A stretch of DNA of 64,000 nt, from the NCBI RefSeq assembly GCF_026341275.1, contig NZ_JAIFZO010000002.1:4122118-4186117 (forward strand), in the 5' to 3' direction. Shown here piece after piece: positions 28,521-38,067 of the stretch (within the stretch, counting starts at the first letter, position 1; each line of letters starts with the position of its first letter). The stretch comes from Streptomyces ortus (GTDB taxonomy: Bacteria; Actinomycetota; Actinomycetes; Streptomycetales; Streptomycetaceae). The notes under the pieces are model-generated. The model ran no database searches. It was given only the letters and a program-made list of their open reading frames with translations, and was not told where the DNA came from. The position numbers and the translations under genes are program-made.

Positions 28521-30464
28521 TCAGACCAGTCTTACTGGTTTTTCTGGGCGTACTCCCAAGTTCAGGAGCCAGGCGCGCAGGGGGGCCGGGTCGCCCTCCT
28601 CGATGAGGCTGAGGACGCGGGGGCCCAGGTCCGCGGAGCGCTCGCCGTTGACGAGGAGCGACGGGCCGTCCAGCCAGTCGAGCCCCGGCATCGCGCCGGC
28701 CGTGTCCATCGCCGCGCAGCAGACCATCGCCGTCACATGGTCGCTGAGCAACTCGCGCCCCGTCCGCGGCGGTTGCAGGGGGAAGAGCGGCAACGTGCCG
28801 TCGTCCCAGAGCGCCAGGTCGGGACCGCCCTGTCCCGCGGAGGCCGCCGAGGACCCCGGGGACGCCGTCGGCCCGGCGCTCGTCGCGGCCTCCTCGCGAG
28901 CCAGCTCGGCGCTCAGCACCGCCGCGAGCTCCGCGCTCCGCTCGGTCGCCGGACCGCCGTCCTCGTCGCTCTCCGGCCCGGCGTCGGCCTCGTACGCCGT
29001 CGCGCCGCTGTCCGTGGCCGAGGCCGCGGCCTCGGTGGCGCGCTGCTCGTCCTCCGGGGGCGGAGGCGCGTGCGGAGACGGGGACGGGGACGAGGACGGG
29101 GACGAGGACTGGGACGTGAAGGACGTCAGGTGGGCCATGACGCGGTCCAGCGTCGGGCCCTCCGGCTCCGACGCCCCCGCCCCCGCGGTACGGCTCACGC
29201 CGAGCCCGTCCAGTACGCGATGGAGCCGCGCCGCGTCCGTACGCCACTTGCGGTCGACGACCTCGTCCGGGTACTCCGCCCAGTCGACCGGGGCCCAGTC
29301 GGGTCCGGTCTCGGCGGGGCCGCCGTGGAAGAGGCGCGCCGCCAACAGGGACGTCGCCTCGTCGATCGCGCCCGGCTCCTCCAGGAGATCGCAGGCGGGG
29401 CGCTCGCCGAGCCGGGAGGTGAAGCCCTCGGCCAGCCGGTCACGCCGTGACAGCTCGGTGAGCGCCGCGACGACACCCGCGTCGAGCCGCGACGGCCACC
29501 GCCCCATGCGCCAGGCCGGCAGCGCGACCCTGGTCAGCAGCCGGTCCCAGCCCGCGTACGCCAGCCCCACCTGCTCCTGGGCGACGATCCGCAGCCCGTA
29601 GTCCACGGTCTGCGCACGCTCCGCCGCCGCGGTCGCCACGCCCCGTTCCATCTCCGCCGCGTGCACGCGGCAGCCGCGCAGCATGATCCTGGCCACCCAG
29701 CCGGCCACGCCGAGCACCGGGCGGGTCAGCGGTCCGCGCGTGGACGCCGACGCGACCGCCACGGCGGCGTCGAGGCCTCGTACGAAGCGCCGGGCCGCGG
29801 CTATGTCGGGGTGCGCCGAAGGTCCCGTACCCGCGACGACCGGGGCGAGCACGGCCCGCAGCTCGCCGACCCGCATCCACCACAGGAAGGGGGAGCCGAT
29901 GACGAGGACGGGCGCGGCGGGCGTACGCCGGTGTGCGGGGCCGCCGAGTCCTCGGCCGCCCTCCATCTTGTCCTTGTCCTTCCCCCTGTCCTCGTCCTTT
30001 TCCTCCTCCTCGTCCGCGGACTCATGGCGGGGCGCGGTGTGGGCCGGGTGGGTCCGGTCCTCCAGCCAGCTGTCGCAGTCCGGGGTGAGCGCTATCGCGG
30101 AGGGCGCGGGCACTTCGAGGCGGTCGGCCAGATCCCGCACCATGCGGTACAGATCCGGCGCCGACTCCTCGGCGACCGGGACCGTGGGGCTCATGGCGGG
30201 CCGCGACCGGGCGACGAGCAGCGCGACACCCACCGCGCAGAGCAGCACGAGGACGGCGAACCCCGTCACGACCGCGCGCACCACGCCCCAGCCGGGGCCG
30301 TCGATGTGCCCGGTCGACCCGCCGACGAGCAGGACGACGGCGACGGCCGCGGGCAGCAGGGCGAGGGCCAGCGCCCTGCTGCGGATGCGCAGCACGGCGA
30401 GAGCCCGTGAGCGCGCGGTGTGCGCACCCAACTCCACTCCCATACCGGACACGACCGGTGTCAC
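28521..30464 (-). CDS. Membrane protein related to M48 peptidases but lacking the zinc site
   Basis: 647 residues from GTG 30464. In-frame GTG 30452 (better spaced from agggggt) or ATG 30443 are likelier starts. Two membrane helices near residues 36-56 and 61-85 are followed by a segment that parallels Streptomyces M48 metalloproteases: DLYRMVRDLADRLEVPAPSA, an acidic low-complexity insert (about 150-170), then VLVIGSPFLWWMRVGELRAVLA. Where M48 enzymes have the zinc motif HExxH, this protein reads PVVAG (208-212), so proteolysis is not expected. The rest is Ala/Ser/Pro-rich with a few conserved-looking islands and a C-terminal WLLNLGVRPEKPVRLV. Role unknown, perhaps a pseudo-enzyme binding partner. 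Confidence 0.7.
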   Translation of the reverse strand: MTPVVSGMGVELGAHTARSRALAVLRIRSRALALALLPAAVAVVLLVGGSTGHIDGPGWGVVRAVVTGFAVLVLLCAVGVALLVARSRPAMSPTVPVAEESAPDLYRMVRDLADRLEVPAPSAIALTPDCDSWLEDRTHPAHTAPRHESADEEEEKDEDRGKDKDKMEGGRGLGGPAHRRTPAAPVLVIGSPFLWWMRVGELRAVLAPVVAGTGPSAHPDIAAARRFVRGLDAAVAVASASTRGPLTRPVLGVAGWVARIMLRGCRVHAAEMERGVATAAAERAQTVDYGLRIVAQEQVGLAYAGWDRLLTRVALPAWRMGRWPSRLDAGVVAALTELSRRDRLAEGFTSRLGERPACDLLEEPGAIDEATSLLAARLFHGGPAETGPDWAPVDWAEYPDEVVDRKWRTDAARLHRVLDGLGVSRTAGAGASEPEGPTLDRVMAHLTSFTSQSSSPSSSPSPSPHAPPPPEDEQRATEAAASATDSGATAYEADAGPESDEDGGPATERSAELAAVLSAELAREEAATSAGPTASPGSSAASAGQGGPDLALWDDGTLPLFPLQPPRTGRELLSDHVTAMVCCAAMDTAGAMPGLDWLDGPSLLVNGERSADLGPRVLSLIEEGDPAPLRAWLLNLGVRPEKPVRLV

Positions 30465-30686
30465 CCCCTACTGCCCGCCCGGCGTGTGCATACCCAGCCA
30501 CCGCCGGCGGACGTCCATGGTGTTGCTCACTCCCCCACTGTGGCACCCGTGACTGACATCGCAATGCCGATGGGCCAAGTGCCGGAGCGCTTTGCGCCGC
30601 ACCATAGTTGGGGCCCCGGCCGTCGTCAGCCGGATGGGGGATCGGTCACTCGATGGAATGGCTTTGGCTAAAGGTGGCTGACGGAA

Positions 30687-30718
30687 GGGCCCCGGATCCT
30701 GTGCCGGATCCGGGGCCC
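30687..30718. terminator. Strong hairpin in the purD downstream region
   Basis: Perfect 13-bp stem gggccccggatcc/ggatccggggccc with a 6-nt loop, about 190 bp beyond the purD stop. Likely a terminator; orientation uncertain. Confidence 0.6.
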
Positions 30719-30864
30719 GAGGGTGCGGGGGCGGTGCTGGGCGCGTACGCCCGCGCGTGCTGGGCGGGGACGCGCGGGGGACGCATGGGGGACGCGCGGG
30801 GGGTGCGTCATGGTTCGTAACGGTGCAGGTGAAAGCCCATTACCTAGGGTCACGTAGCCGGGGC

Positions 30865-30905
30865 TTACACGGCCGTGGGTTACACGGCCGTGGGTTACGT
30901 AACCC
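30865..30905. repeat. Tandem 15-mer plus 14-bp palindrome next to the purD stop
   Basis: Two copies of ttacacggccgtggg (each containing palindromic cacggccgtg) run into the perfect palindrome GGGTTACGTAACCC at 30892-30905, which ends 6 bp from the purD stop codon. Confidence 0.65.
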
Positions 30906-30911
30906 GCTCGC

Positions 30912-32171
30912 CTACTCCGCGGCGGCTTCCGCGACCTTCGCCGCGATGTCCGTACGGTGCTGGGAGCCGTCGAGGCGGATCCGTTCGACCGCCCTGTACG
31001 CGCGGGTGCGGGCCTGGGTGAGGTCCTTGCCGCTCGCCGTGACCGAGAGGACCCGGCCGCCCGCGCTGAGGACGGTGTCGCCGTCGCGCTTCGTACCGGC
31101 GTGCAGGACGTACGCGTGCGGGGCGTCCTCGGCGGCCACCTCGGCGAGGCCCTCGATCGGGTCGCCGGTACGCGGGGTACCGGGGTAGTTGTGCGAGGCG
31201 ATGACCACGGTGACGGCCGCGTCGTCGCTCCAGCGCAGCGGTTCGAGGTCGGCGAGGGTGCCGTTCGCGGCCGCGAGGAGGATGCCGGAGAGCGGCGTCT
31301 TCAGGCGGGCGAGGACGACCTGGGTCTCGGGGTCGCCGAACCGGGCGTTGAACTCGATGACCCGCACGCCGCGCGAGGTGATCGCGAGCCCCGCGTACAA
31401 CAGCCCGGAGAACGGGGTGCCGCGGCGGCGCAGCTCGTCGACGGTCGGCTGCAGAACGGTCTGCATGACCTCCTCGACCAGCTTCGGATCAGCCCACGGG
31501 AGGGGCGAGTACGCGCCCATGCCGCCGGTGTTCGGGCCCTGGTCGCCGTCGAGGGCGCGCTTGAAGTCCTGGGCAGGCTGCAGCGGGACGACGGTGACGC
31601 CGTCGGTGATCGCGAAGAGGGAGACCTCGGGGCCGTCGAGGAACTCCTCGATGACGACGCGGTCGCAGGCGTTGGCGTGGGCGGCGGCGGCTGCGAGGTC
31701 GTCGGTCACGACGACGCCCTTGCCGGCCGCGAGCCCGTCGTCCTTGACGACGTACGGGGCACCGAAGGCGTCCAGTGCCTCGTCCACCTCGGCGGGGGTC
31801 GTGCACACGTACGAGCGGGCGGTGGGGACGCCCGCACCCGCCATGACGTCCTTCGCGAAGGCCTTGGAGCCCTCCAGCTGGGCAGCCTCCTGCGAGGGGC
31901 CGAACACCGGGATGCCCGCCTCGCGCACGGCGTCGGCGACCCCGGCCACGAGGGGCGCCTCCGGGCCGACGATCACCAGCCCGGCGCCGAGATCCGTGGC
32001 CAGCGTGGCCACGGCCTTGCCGTCGAGGGCGTCGACCTCGTGCAGCTCGGCCACGTCGGCGATCCCGGCGTTGCCCGGGGCGCAGTACAGCGCGGTGACG
32101 TCGGGGTCGAGGGAGAGGGAACGGCACAGGGCGTGTTCGCGGGCACCGCCGCCAATTACTAGGACCTTCAC
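30912..32171 (-). CDS. purD: Phosphoribosylamine-glycine ligase PurD
   Basis: Second step of purine synthesis (GAR synthetase). GTG 32171 gives 419 residues beginning MKVLVIGGGAREHAL, the conserved start; the frame stays open upstream without support. ATP-grasp features: GAPYVVKDDGLAAGKGV, EEFLDGPEVSLFA, GPNTGGMGAYSP and the metal-binding EFNARFGDPE. It lies 232 bp downstream of dnaX on the same strand. Confidence 0.96.
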   Translation of the reverse strand: MKVLVIGGGAREHALCRSLSLDPDVTALYCAPGNAGIADVAELHEVDALDGKAVATLATDLGAGLVIVGPEAPLVAGVADAVREAGIPVFGPSQEAAQLEGSKAFAKDVMAGAGVPTARSYVCTTPAEVDEALDAFGAPYVVKDDGLAAGKGVVVTDDLAAAAAHANACDRVVIEEFLDGPEVSLFAITDGVTVVPLQPAQDFKRALDGDQGPNTGGMGAYSPLPWADPKLVEEVMQTVLQPTVDELRRRGTPFSGLLYAGLAITSRGVRVIEFNARFGDPETQVVLARLKTPLSGILLAAANGTLADLEPLRWSDDAAVTVVIASHNYPGTPRTGDPIEGLAEVAAEDAPHAYVLHAGTKRDGDTVLSAGGRVLSVTASGKDLTQARTRAYRAVERIRLDGSQHRTDIAAKVAEAAAE

Positions 32172-32403
32172 GGGGGTCAGCCTAGCGGGGCGCCTGGCCG
32201 GCGGGGTTTGGCGCGGGCCCTCGCTCGGGGCCCTGGCGGAGGGGGCGGACACTTCGGACGGGAGTAAGGATGGGAGTGGGGATGGGTGGGGTGGGGATGG
32301 GGCTCTTGGGGCGGTTTGCGGCGGAGGGGTCGTGGGCCCGCGGGGGCCGATTGGCAGCAGACCGGCTGGCAGCAGACCGACTGACAGTAGGCCGACTGGC
32401 CGG

Positions 32404-34893
32404 CTACTCGTTCGAGAACTCGTCCAGCACCGTCGCTCCCAGCTCCCGGACGATCAGTTCGTGACCGGACAGCGCCGACTCGTCGAGGTCGGGATCGTCA
32501 TCCTCCGGGGTGTCGTCCTCCGGTGAGATGGGAGGGGGCTCCTGGGCGGCTGGGCGGGGCGGGGGCTGGTGAGCGGGCGCGGACGAGGACGCGCCGCCGG
32601 GGGCGGACGCCGGCCGCCCCTGGGACGCCGAGGAGGACGGTCCGGGCGCCGGAGTTTGAGCCGGGGCGGCGGGCTGCTGCGGGGCAGGGCGGGGCGCACC
32701 CTGCCCCTGAGCGGCACCGCCACCGGACGAGTAGCCTCCGCCACCACCGCTACCGCCGCCGTAACCCCCGCCACCACCGAAGCCGCCGCCGAAGCTGCCA
32801 CCGGGTGCGGGTGGCGGCGCCGAGCCGCCGGACGGATCGATGACCGCCTCGATCTTCCACTGCACGTTGAACAGTTCGGACAGCGCCTGCCGCAGCACCT
32901 CCTCGCTGCCGCTGCTCGCGAAGTTGTCCCGCGCGCCGACGTTGACGAAGCCGATCTGGAGGGTGGTGCCGTCGAAACCGGTTACCTGGGCGTTCTGACT
33001 GAGCAGGATCCAGGTGAAACGGCGCCGGTTCTTCACCGCCTCCAGGATGTTCGGCCAGAGAGTGCGGGGGTCGGGCCCACCGCTCGGAGCGGCGGAGAAC
33101 GCGGCGGGACCCGCACTCCCCTGCGAGGGGGCGACGGCGGAGGCAGGGGCCTGAGGAGGCCCGGACGCGGCGGACGGGGGCTGCCCCCCGCCCGCGGCTG
33201 CCGTGGTCGGCCAGCCGCCCGGACGCCGCCCACTGCCCACGGCGGTGGCGGCGGGCCAGGCACCGGGCGCACCACCGGCGGCAGGGGCGACCGGCTGCTC
33301 GGCAACGGGAGCGGGACTGGCACTAGGACTGGGACTGGGACTGGGACTGGGACTGCCCGCAGACTCCGCGGGAGCGGGCGAAGGCGCGTAAGCGGTAGCG
33401 GGCGCAGGCGGGACCTGCGCGGGCCCGACCCCGGGCCCAGGCCCTACATCGCTACCGGAACCGAGCCCGGAACCAGAACCAGAACCCGAACCCGAACCCG
33501 AACCGGAACCAAGAACTCCACCCCCTTGCCCCGCTCCTCCTCCGCCCCCTCCCCGCACGGCGGCGCGGGCAGCGGCGGGCCCGCCCTGCACCCCCACATG
33601 CCCAGGTTGCCCCCCGTGCCCTGCATGGGCTCCCGGATGGGCATCGGCCCCAGGCACGTAACCAACGGCGGGCCCGCCGATCCCAACCCCTCCGCCTGGC
33701 CCTACCCCTCCCCCTGGCACTCCCCCGCTGAAGTTCACACCGCGCTCGATCCGGTCGAGCCGGGCCATGACTGACCGCTCGTCCCCGTAGGCGGTGGGCA
33801 GCAGCACGCGCGCGCAGATGAGTTCGAGCTGGAGGCGGGGCGAGGTGGCGCCCCGCATCTCCGTCAGACCGGCGTTGACCAGGTCGGCGGCGCGGCTCAG
33901 CTCGGCGGCGCCGAAGACACCGGCCTGGGCCGTCATCCGCTCCATCACGTCCACGGGGGCGTCGATGAGCCCCTTCTCGCCGGCGTCCGGCACGGCCGCC
34001 AGGATCACGAGGTCCCGCAGCCGCTCCAGCAGGTCGGCGACGAACCGCCGGGGGTCGTTGCCGCCCTCGATGACCCGGTCGACGACCTCGAAGGCCGCGG
34101 CACCGTCGCCCGCGGCGAAGGCCTCGACCACGGAGTCGAGCAACGAGCCGTCCGTATAACCGAGGAGGGAGGTGGCCATGGCGTACGTCACACCGTTGTC
34201 CCGGGCCCCCGCGAGGAGCTGGTCCATGACGGACATGGAGTCACGCACGGATCCGGCGCCGGCTCGCACGACGAGCGGCAGCACCCCGTCCTCGACGGGC
34301 ATGCCCTCGCGTCCGCAGACCTCGCCGAGGTACTCCCGCAGGGTCCCGGGGGGAACCAGCCGGAACGGATAGTGATGCGTACGCGACCGGATCGTCCCGA
34401 TGACCTTCTCGGGCTCGGTGGTGGCGAAGATGAACTTGAGGTGCTCCGGAGGCTCCTCGACGACCTTCAGTAGCGCGTTGAACCCGGCCGACGTGACCAT
34501 GTGGGCCTCGTCGATGATGTAGATCTTGTACCGGCTGCTGGCGGGCCCGAAGAAGGCCTTCTCGCGCAGGTCACGGGCGTCGTCCACACCACCGTGCGAG
34601 GCGGCGTCGATCTCGATGACGTCGATGGAGCCGGGCCCGTTGCGCGCGAGGTCCCGGCAGGACTGGCACTCACCGCACGGTGTGGGAGTGGGCCCCTGCT
34701 CGCAGTTCAGACACCGCGCGAGGATGCGCGCACTGGTCGTCTTCCCGCAGCCGCGCGGCCCACTGAACAGGTACGCGTGATTGACCCGGTTGTTCCGCAG
34801 CGCCTGCTGCAACGGGTCGGTGACATGCTCCTGCCCGATGACCTCGGCGAACGACTCCGGGCGATAACGGCGGTACAGCGCGAGGGACGACAC
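32404..34893 (-). CDS. dnaX: DNA polymerase III subunit gamma/tau DnaX
   Basis: 829 residues from GTG 34893 (VSSLALYRRYRPESF). Clamp-loader ATPase of the replisome. Walker A GPRGCGKT at 45-52, zinc-binding cysteines at 61, 64, 73, 76 and 79, Walker B IIDEAH at 126-131, SRT sensor region (IGTIRSRTHHYPF), and domain III to about residue 380. A linker of roughly 270 residues, extremely rich in Gly, Pro, Ala and Ser, follows, with (GS)n near 470-490 and (SP)n near 530-545. Then comes a conserved tau-like domain (LWPNILEAVKNRRRFTWILL) and an acidic tail. No frameshift signal for a separate gamma form was seen. Confidence 0.95.
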   Translation of the reverse strand: MSSLALYRRYRPESFAEVIGQEHVTDPLQQALRNNRVNHAYLFSGPRGCGKTTSARILARCLNCEQGPTPTPCGECQSCRDLARNGPGSIDVIEIDAASHGGVDDARDLREKAFFGPASSRYKIYIIDEAHMVTSAGFNALLKVVEEPPEHLKFIFATTEPEKVIGTIRSRTHHYPFRLVPPGTLREYLGEVCGREGMPVEDGVLPLVVRAGAGSVRDSMSVMDQLLAGARDNGVTYAMATSLLGYTDGSLLDSVVEAFAAGDGAAAFEVVDRVIEGGNDPRRFVADLLERLRDLVILAAVPDAGEKGLIDAPVDVMERMTAQAGVFGAAELSRAADLVNAGLTEMRGATSPRLQLELICARVLLPTAYGDERSVMARLDRIERGVNFSGGVPGGGVGPGGGVGIGGPAVGYVPGADAHPGAHAGHGGQPGHVGVQGGPAAARAAVRGGGGGGAGQGGGVLGSGSGSGSGSGSGSGLGSGSDVGPGPGVGPAQVPPAPATAYAPSPAPAESAGSPSPSPSPSPSASPAPVAEQPVAPAAGGAPGAWPAATAVGSGRRPGGWPTTAAAGGGQPPSAASGPPQAPASAVAPSQGSAGPAAFSAAPSGGPDPRTLWPNILEAVKNRRRFTWILLSQNAQVTGFDGTTLQIGFVNVGARDNFASSGSEEVLRQALSELFNVQWKIEAVIDPSGGSAPPPAPGGSFGGGFGGGGGYGGGSGGGGGYSSGGGAAQGQGAPRPAPQQPAAPAQTPAPGPSSSASQGRPASAPGGASSSAPAHQPPPRPAAQEPPPISPEDDTPEDDDPDLDESALSGHELIVRELGATVLDEFSNE

Positions 34894-35029
34894 ACATACG
34901 AGGTTATAGGCGCCCACTGACAACGGGGAACGCCCACCGTCTGCTGCCCGGCCGGCCCCACCGACACCGGCCCGAACCCCCGGGCCCAGGCGCCCGGATC
35001 AGCCCCGAGGTCCGCCCGCAAACGCAAGC

Positions 35030-35115
35030 GCCCCCCACGCACCCGCCAGAGCCAACCTACCCTTGCTGCCTTCCGGCCCTGGGGGAGTTCAGTCAGATAG
35101 CGCCACGTGAGGGGC
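35030..35115 (-). ncRNA. ffs: Signal recognition particle RNA (small bacterial 4.5S/scRNA type)
   Basis: On the minus strand the conserved SRP apical sequence GGCCGGAAGGCAGCAAGGG is present. The ends (GCCCCTCACGT... and ...GCGTGGGGGGC) pair over 11 bp including G-U pairs, fixing an 86-nt hairpin. It binds Ffh for co-translational membrane targeting. Location just upstream of dnaX is the usual one in actinobacteria. Confidence 0.92.
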
Positions 35116-35190
35116 TGCGCACACAGTACCCGATCCGAGCGGGGGGAACGAGTTCGCGAGCACGGCTCAACGTCTTGTATTGTTTGCCGC

Positions 35191-35275
35191 GGAGGATTCG
35201 CCTAGTGGCCTAGGGCGCACGCTTGGAAAGCGTGTTGGGGGCAACCCCTCACGAGTTCGAATCTCGTATCCTCCG
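35191..35275 (+). tRNA. tRNA-Ser (anticodon GGA); attachment-site tRNA
   Basis: 85 nt with the long serine variable arm. Acceptor ggaggat/atcctcc, anticodon loop ttGGAaa, T-loop ttcgaat, discriminator G, encoded CCA. Its 3' part is duplicated 4401 bp downstream. Confidence 0.95.
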
Positions 35276-35296
35276 CCAGTGCCTCACCGGGCACGA
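35222..35296. repeat. 75-bp direct repeat, left copy (candidate attL in tRNA-Ser)
   Basis: Runs from the anticodon arm through the variable and T arms, the 3' CCA and 18 bp beyond. Identical base for base to 39623-39697. Confidence 0.88.
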
Positions 35297-35298
35297 CT

Positions 35299-35332
35299 CG
35301 AAGGGCCCCGCTGTTCGCAGCGGGGCCCTTCG
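35299..35332 (+). terminator. Hairpin terminator of tRNA-Ser(GGA)
   Basis: Stem cgaagggccccgctg with its complement and a short loop. A diverged version follows the right repeat copy at 39702-39731, showing that similarity extends past the 75 bp. Confidence 0.85.
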
Positions 35333-35570
35333 ACGTGCGTGGTTGCAGTTTTGGTTGCGTTTATAAGTATCCATTTCGGATATCTCGTCATGCGATTGAG
35401 CCTCTCGCGCCGCAATTGAGGCGGGCCGCAGGCCGCCGGCGCCCGCCAGGGGGGAACCTGCCCTCGTACGGCACCCTCGGATCACGGGATACGCCATCCT
35501 TGAAGCAGGTCGCGGGGCTCCGGCCCGCTACGAAGCTCCCTGGTCCGACGAGGTGTGAGGGGTGCCCCCG

Positions 35571-38003
35571 ATGAAGTCCCGATCAACGCTGGCGACATGG
35601 CTGGCCAGCCTCGACGGCTCTCGTCTGGCTCGCGTGCTCGGGACGCGGAAGGACGCCGTGGCCCTTCCGGAGCCGCGCTCGCTGGGGGAACTGGCGGACC
35701 GTCTGCAGCGCCCAGGGTCGGTGGCACTGGTCCTGCCGCGGCTCGCGCTGCCGCACCTCCAGGCGGCCGAGGCGCTGGCGGCGTTGGGAGCGCCCGCGTC
35801 GCGCGACGCCCTGGCCGCGCTGCTGGAAACAGCGGACGACGCAACCGCTCGCGAACTGGACGCCGTACTGGAGGTGCTGGCCGATCACGCTCTGGTCTGG
35901 CCGGACAGCGCAGGGCAGCTCCGCATGGCCGGGCCGCTGCGGCAGGCATGGGACGCGCCCCTGGGGCTGGATGCTCCGCTGGAGCAACTGCTCGCGGGCG
36001 CGGCCTCCGACGAGCTGCGCGGCATGCTGGTGGCACTGGGCGTCAAGCCGCCCGGCAGCAAGGCGGCGCGACTGGTCGCCCTGGTGGAACACCACAGCGC
36101 CCCCGAGCAGATCGCCTCAGTGGTCGCCAAGGCTCCCGCGGATGCCCGGAAGCTGCTTGAACGCCGGGCACTGACCAAGCCGGAGCCGCAGTTCATCATG
36201 TTCGGGCATCCCGGCCCCGGCCTCGACCCGGGCACCCGATGGGCAAGGGAACGTGGATTGCTGATCGAGGACCGCCACCGCTACGGTCCCGCCCGTATGC
36301 CCGCCGAGGTGGCGCTCGTGCTGCGTGGGCCCGGCTGGCACGCGCCGTTCGCTCCCGTACCGCCTTCCGCGCGATGGGCGTCTGTCACCCCGGTGGAGGT
36401 GGAACGCGAGGCGTCAGCCGCAACCACGGCGTTCGCTTCCCGAGCCGCCTCGGTCCTGTCGGCCTGTTCCGCGACTGCCCCGGCCCGGCTGAAGTCCGGC
36501 GGGATCGGTGCCCGTGAACTGGCCCGGATCGGCAAGGCCGCCCAGGCCGACGACGCCGTCGTACGCCTTGCTCTCGAAACCGCGTACGCTGCCGGGCTCC
36601 TGGGCCGGGACGGCGATCGCGTTGTACCCACCGAGGCGTACGACGCCTGGGCGGAACAGGAACCCCCGGAGCAGTTCTCCGTACTGCTTCAGGCATGGCG
36701 GAACCTGCCGCTCACCCCCACCACAGCGCGCGACGAGGACAACAAGGCGCTTCCCGCGCTCGCCGGAGCACCGCCTTGCAACGGCTGCGTACAAGCCCGC
36801 CACGGGCTGTTGGCCGCAGCCGCGCAGTTCCCAGCAGGGCAGGGCCCGAGGGTCGGCTCGGATCTGGGACCCCTGATCGCATGGCACCGACCACTCGCCG
36901 ACTCATCACCCCGGGACGGAACACCGTTCGCCACCGTGATCCGCGAGGCCGAGCTCCTCGGCGTACTCGCTCGCGGCGCCCTTTCCCCCCTCGGCGCCCA
37001 CCTGTGGACCGACGACGTGCAAGGACTGAGTGCCGTGTGTCGGCGGCTGCTGCCCCCGGCCGCCGCGACAGCCCGGATCGGCGCCGACCTGACCGCCGTC
37101 GTGACCGGCACACCGTCCGCGCGGCTGGCCGCGATCCTGGACTCCGTCGCCGACCGGGAGACCAGCGGCACGGCATCGGTGTGGCGGTTCAGCGTCGGCA
37201 GCATCCGCCGGGCCCTGGACGCCGGCGGTCTCCCCGACGACATCACAGCCGACCTGGCGGCTGTCGCCGCCGGCCCCCTGCCACAACCGCTGTCGTACCT
37301 GATCACCGACACCGCACGCGGCCACGGGCGCGTGCGCATCGCCCCCGCGGCCTGCGTCCTGCACGGCGACGAGCCGGCGCTCCTGGCAGAACTCGCTGTC
37401 CATCGAAGGCTTGTCAAGCTCGGACTGCGACAACTGGCGCCGACGGTGCTGGTCAGCCGCAGCCCGATCGACACGACCCTCGCCGCGCTCCGGGCCGAGG
37501 GATACGCCCCTGTCGCCGAAACGGCCGAGGGCACGGTGCGCATCGAAAAAGCCCGACCTCAGCGGACCGCCGCTCCCGTTCCGACTTCACGCGGCGCCGA
37601 CGCGAGGAACAGCCGCCGAATCGCTGCCACGCGCGCGGCGAAGGCACCCGCCGCCATCGACCTGAACACCTTGGCGACCCAACTGCTGGCCGCCCCGCTC
37701 ACGACGCCCGAACCCGCGCCGTTCGACGGAGGAGCGCCCTTCGCCACGGACACCGAGGAGATCGTCGCAGGGTGCGCGAAGCTCCTGCCGTACAGCGATG
37801 TCCGCCAGCTCGCCCATGCCATCGATGCCGGTCAGGCCATCACCGTCGAGTACGTCGCCACCTCGGGCAGCCAGACCGTGCGCACCCTGAGCCGACTCAT
37901 GCTCGACCCGCCCTACCTCGAAGCCTGGTGTCACCTGCGGGACTCTGAGCGCGTTTTCACCCTCTCCCGCATCCACAGCGTCATGAGCGTCATGCCCGAA
38001 TGA
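35571..38003 (+). CDS. XPB/Ssl2-like helicase-associated protein with WYL-like C-terminus
   Basis: 810 residues from ATG 35571 (tgagggg at normal distance; GTG 35562 is an alternative). It lacks Walker motifs, so it is not a helicase itself. The region about 520-640 (FSVGSIRRALDAG...PLPQPLSYLITDTARGHGRVRI...LGLRQLAPTVLVS...GYAPV) matches the Helicase_C_3 (XPB/Ssl2) domain known from Rv0862c-like proteins. The last 60 residues (AITVEYVATSGSQTVRTLSRL...VFTLSRIHSVMSV) resemble a WYL fold, a ligand-sensing domain common in DNA-repair and defence regulators. First cargo gene of the tRNA-Ser island; a paralogue of the core-genome protein may exist elsewhere. Confidence 0.78.
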   Translation: MKSRSTLATWLASLDGSRLARVLGTRKDAVALPEPRSLGELADRLQRPGSVALVLPRLALPHLQAAEALAALGAPASRDALAALLETADDATARELDAVLEVLADHALVWPDSAGQLRMAGPLRQAWDAPLGLDAPLEQLLAGAASDELRGMLVALGVKPPGSKAARLVALVEHHSAPEQIASVVAKAPADARKLLERRALTKPEPQFIMFGHPGPGLDPGTRWARERGLLIEDRHRYGPARMPAEVALVLRGPGWHAPFAPVPPSARWASVTPVEVEREASAATTAFASRAASVLSACSATAPARLKSGGIGARELARIGKAAQADDAVVRLALETAYAAGLLGRDGDRVVPTEAYDAWAEQEPPEQFSVLLQAWRNLPLTPTTARDEDNKALPALAGAPPCNGCVQARHGLLAAAAQFPAGQGPRVGSDLGPLIAWHRPLADSSPRDGTPFATVIREAELLGVLARGALSPLGAHLWTDDVQGLSAVCRRLLPPAAATARIGADLTAVVTGTPSARLAAILDSVADRETSGTASVWRFSVGSIRRALDAGGLPDDITADLAAVAAGPLPQPLSYLITDTARGHGRVRIAPAACVLHGDEPALLAELAVHRRLVKLGLRQLAPTVLVSRSPIDTTLAALRAEGYAPVAETAEGTVRIEKARPQRTAAPVPTSRGADARNSRRIAATRAAKAPAAIDLNTLATQLLAAPLTTPEPAPFDGGAPFATDTEEIVAGCAKLLPYSDVRQLAHAIDAGQAITVEYVATSGSQTVRTLSRLMLDPPYLEAWCHLRDSERVFTLSRIHSVMSVMPE

Positions 38004-38023
38004 AAGGGAAGATGGTATCGATA

Positions 38024-38036
38024 GAGATAGTATCTC
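38024..38036. promoter_or_regulatory. Dyad between the two island genes
   Basis: GAGAT, three bases, ATCTC, inside an outer GATGGT...ACCATC pair, 30-45 bp before the ATPase start. It may be an operator or promoter element giving the ATPase gene its own control. Confidence 0.4.
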
Positions 38037-38067
38037 CGTCGAGACCATCGCCTGCGGGAGGCTTGCC

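Larger units (their letters stand above)
30465..30911. other. Intergenic region before purD 3' end
   Basis: About 450 bp without a supported gene, between the start of the membrane-protein gene and the stop of purD (both minus strand). Besides the hairpin and repeats listed separately I see only GC-rich sequence near 30720-30790. Confidence 0.5.

Noticed and set aside
32404-34893. Frameshift signal producing gamma from dnaX
   Set aside because: No A-rich slippery run followed by a stop in another frame was seen; the low-complexity linker is simply in frame.
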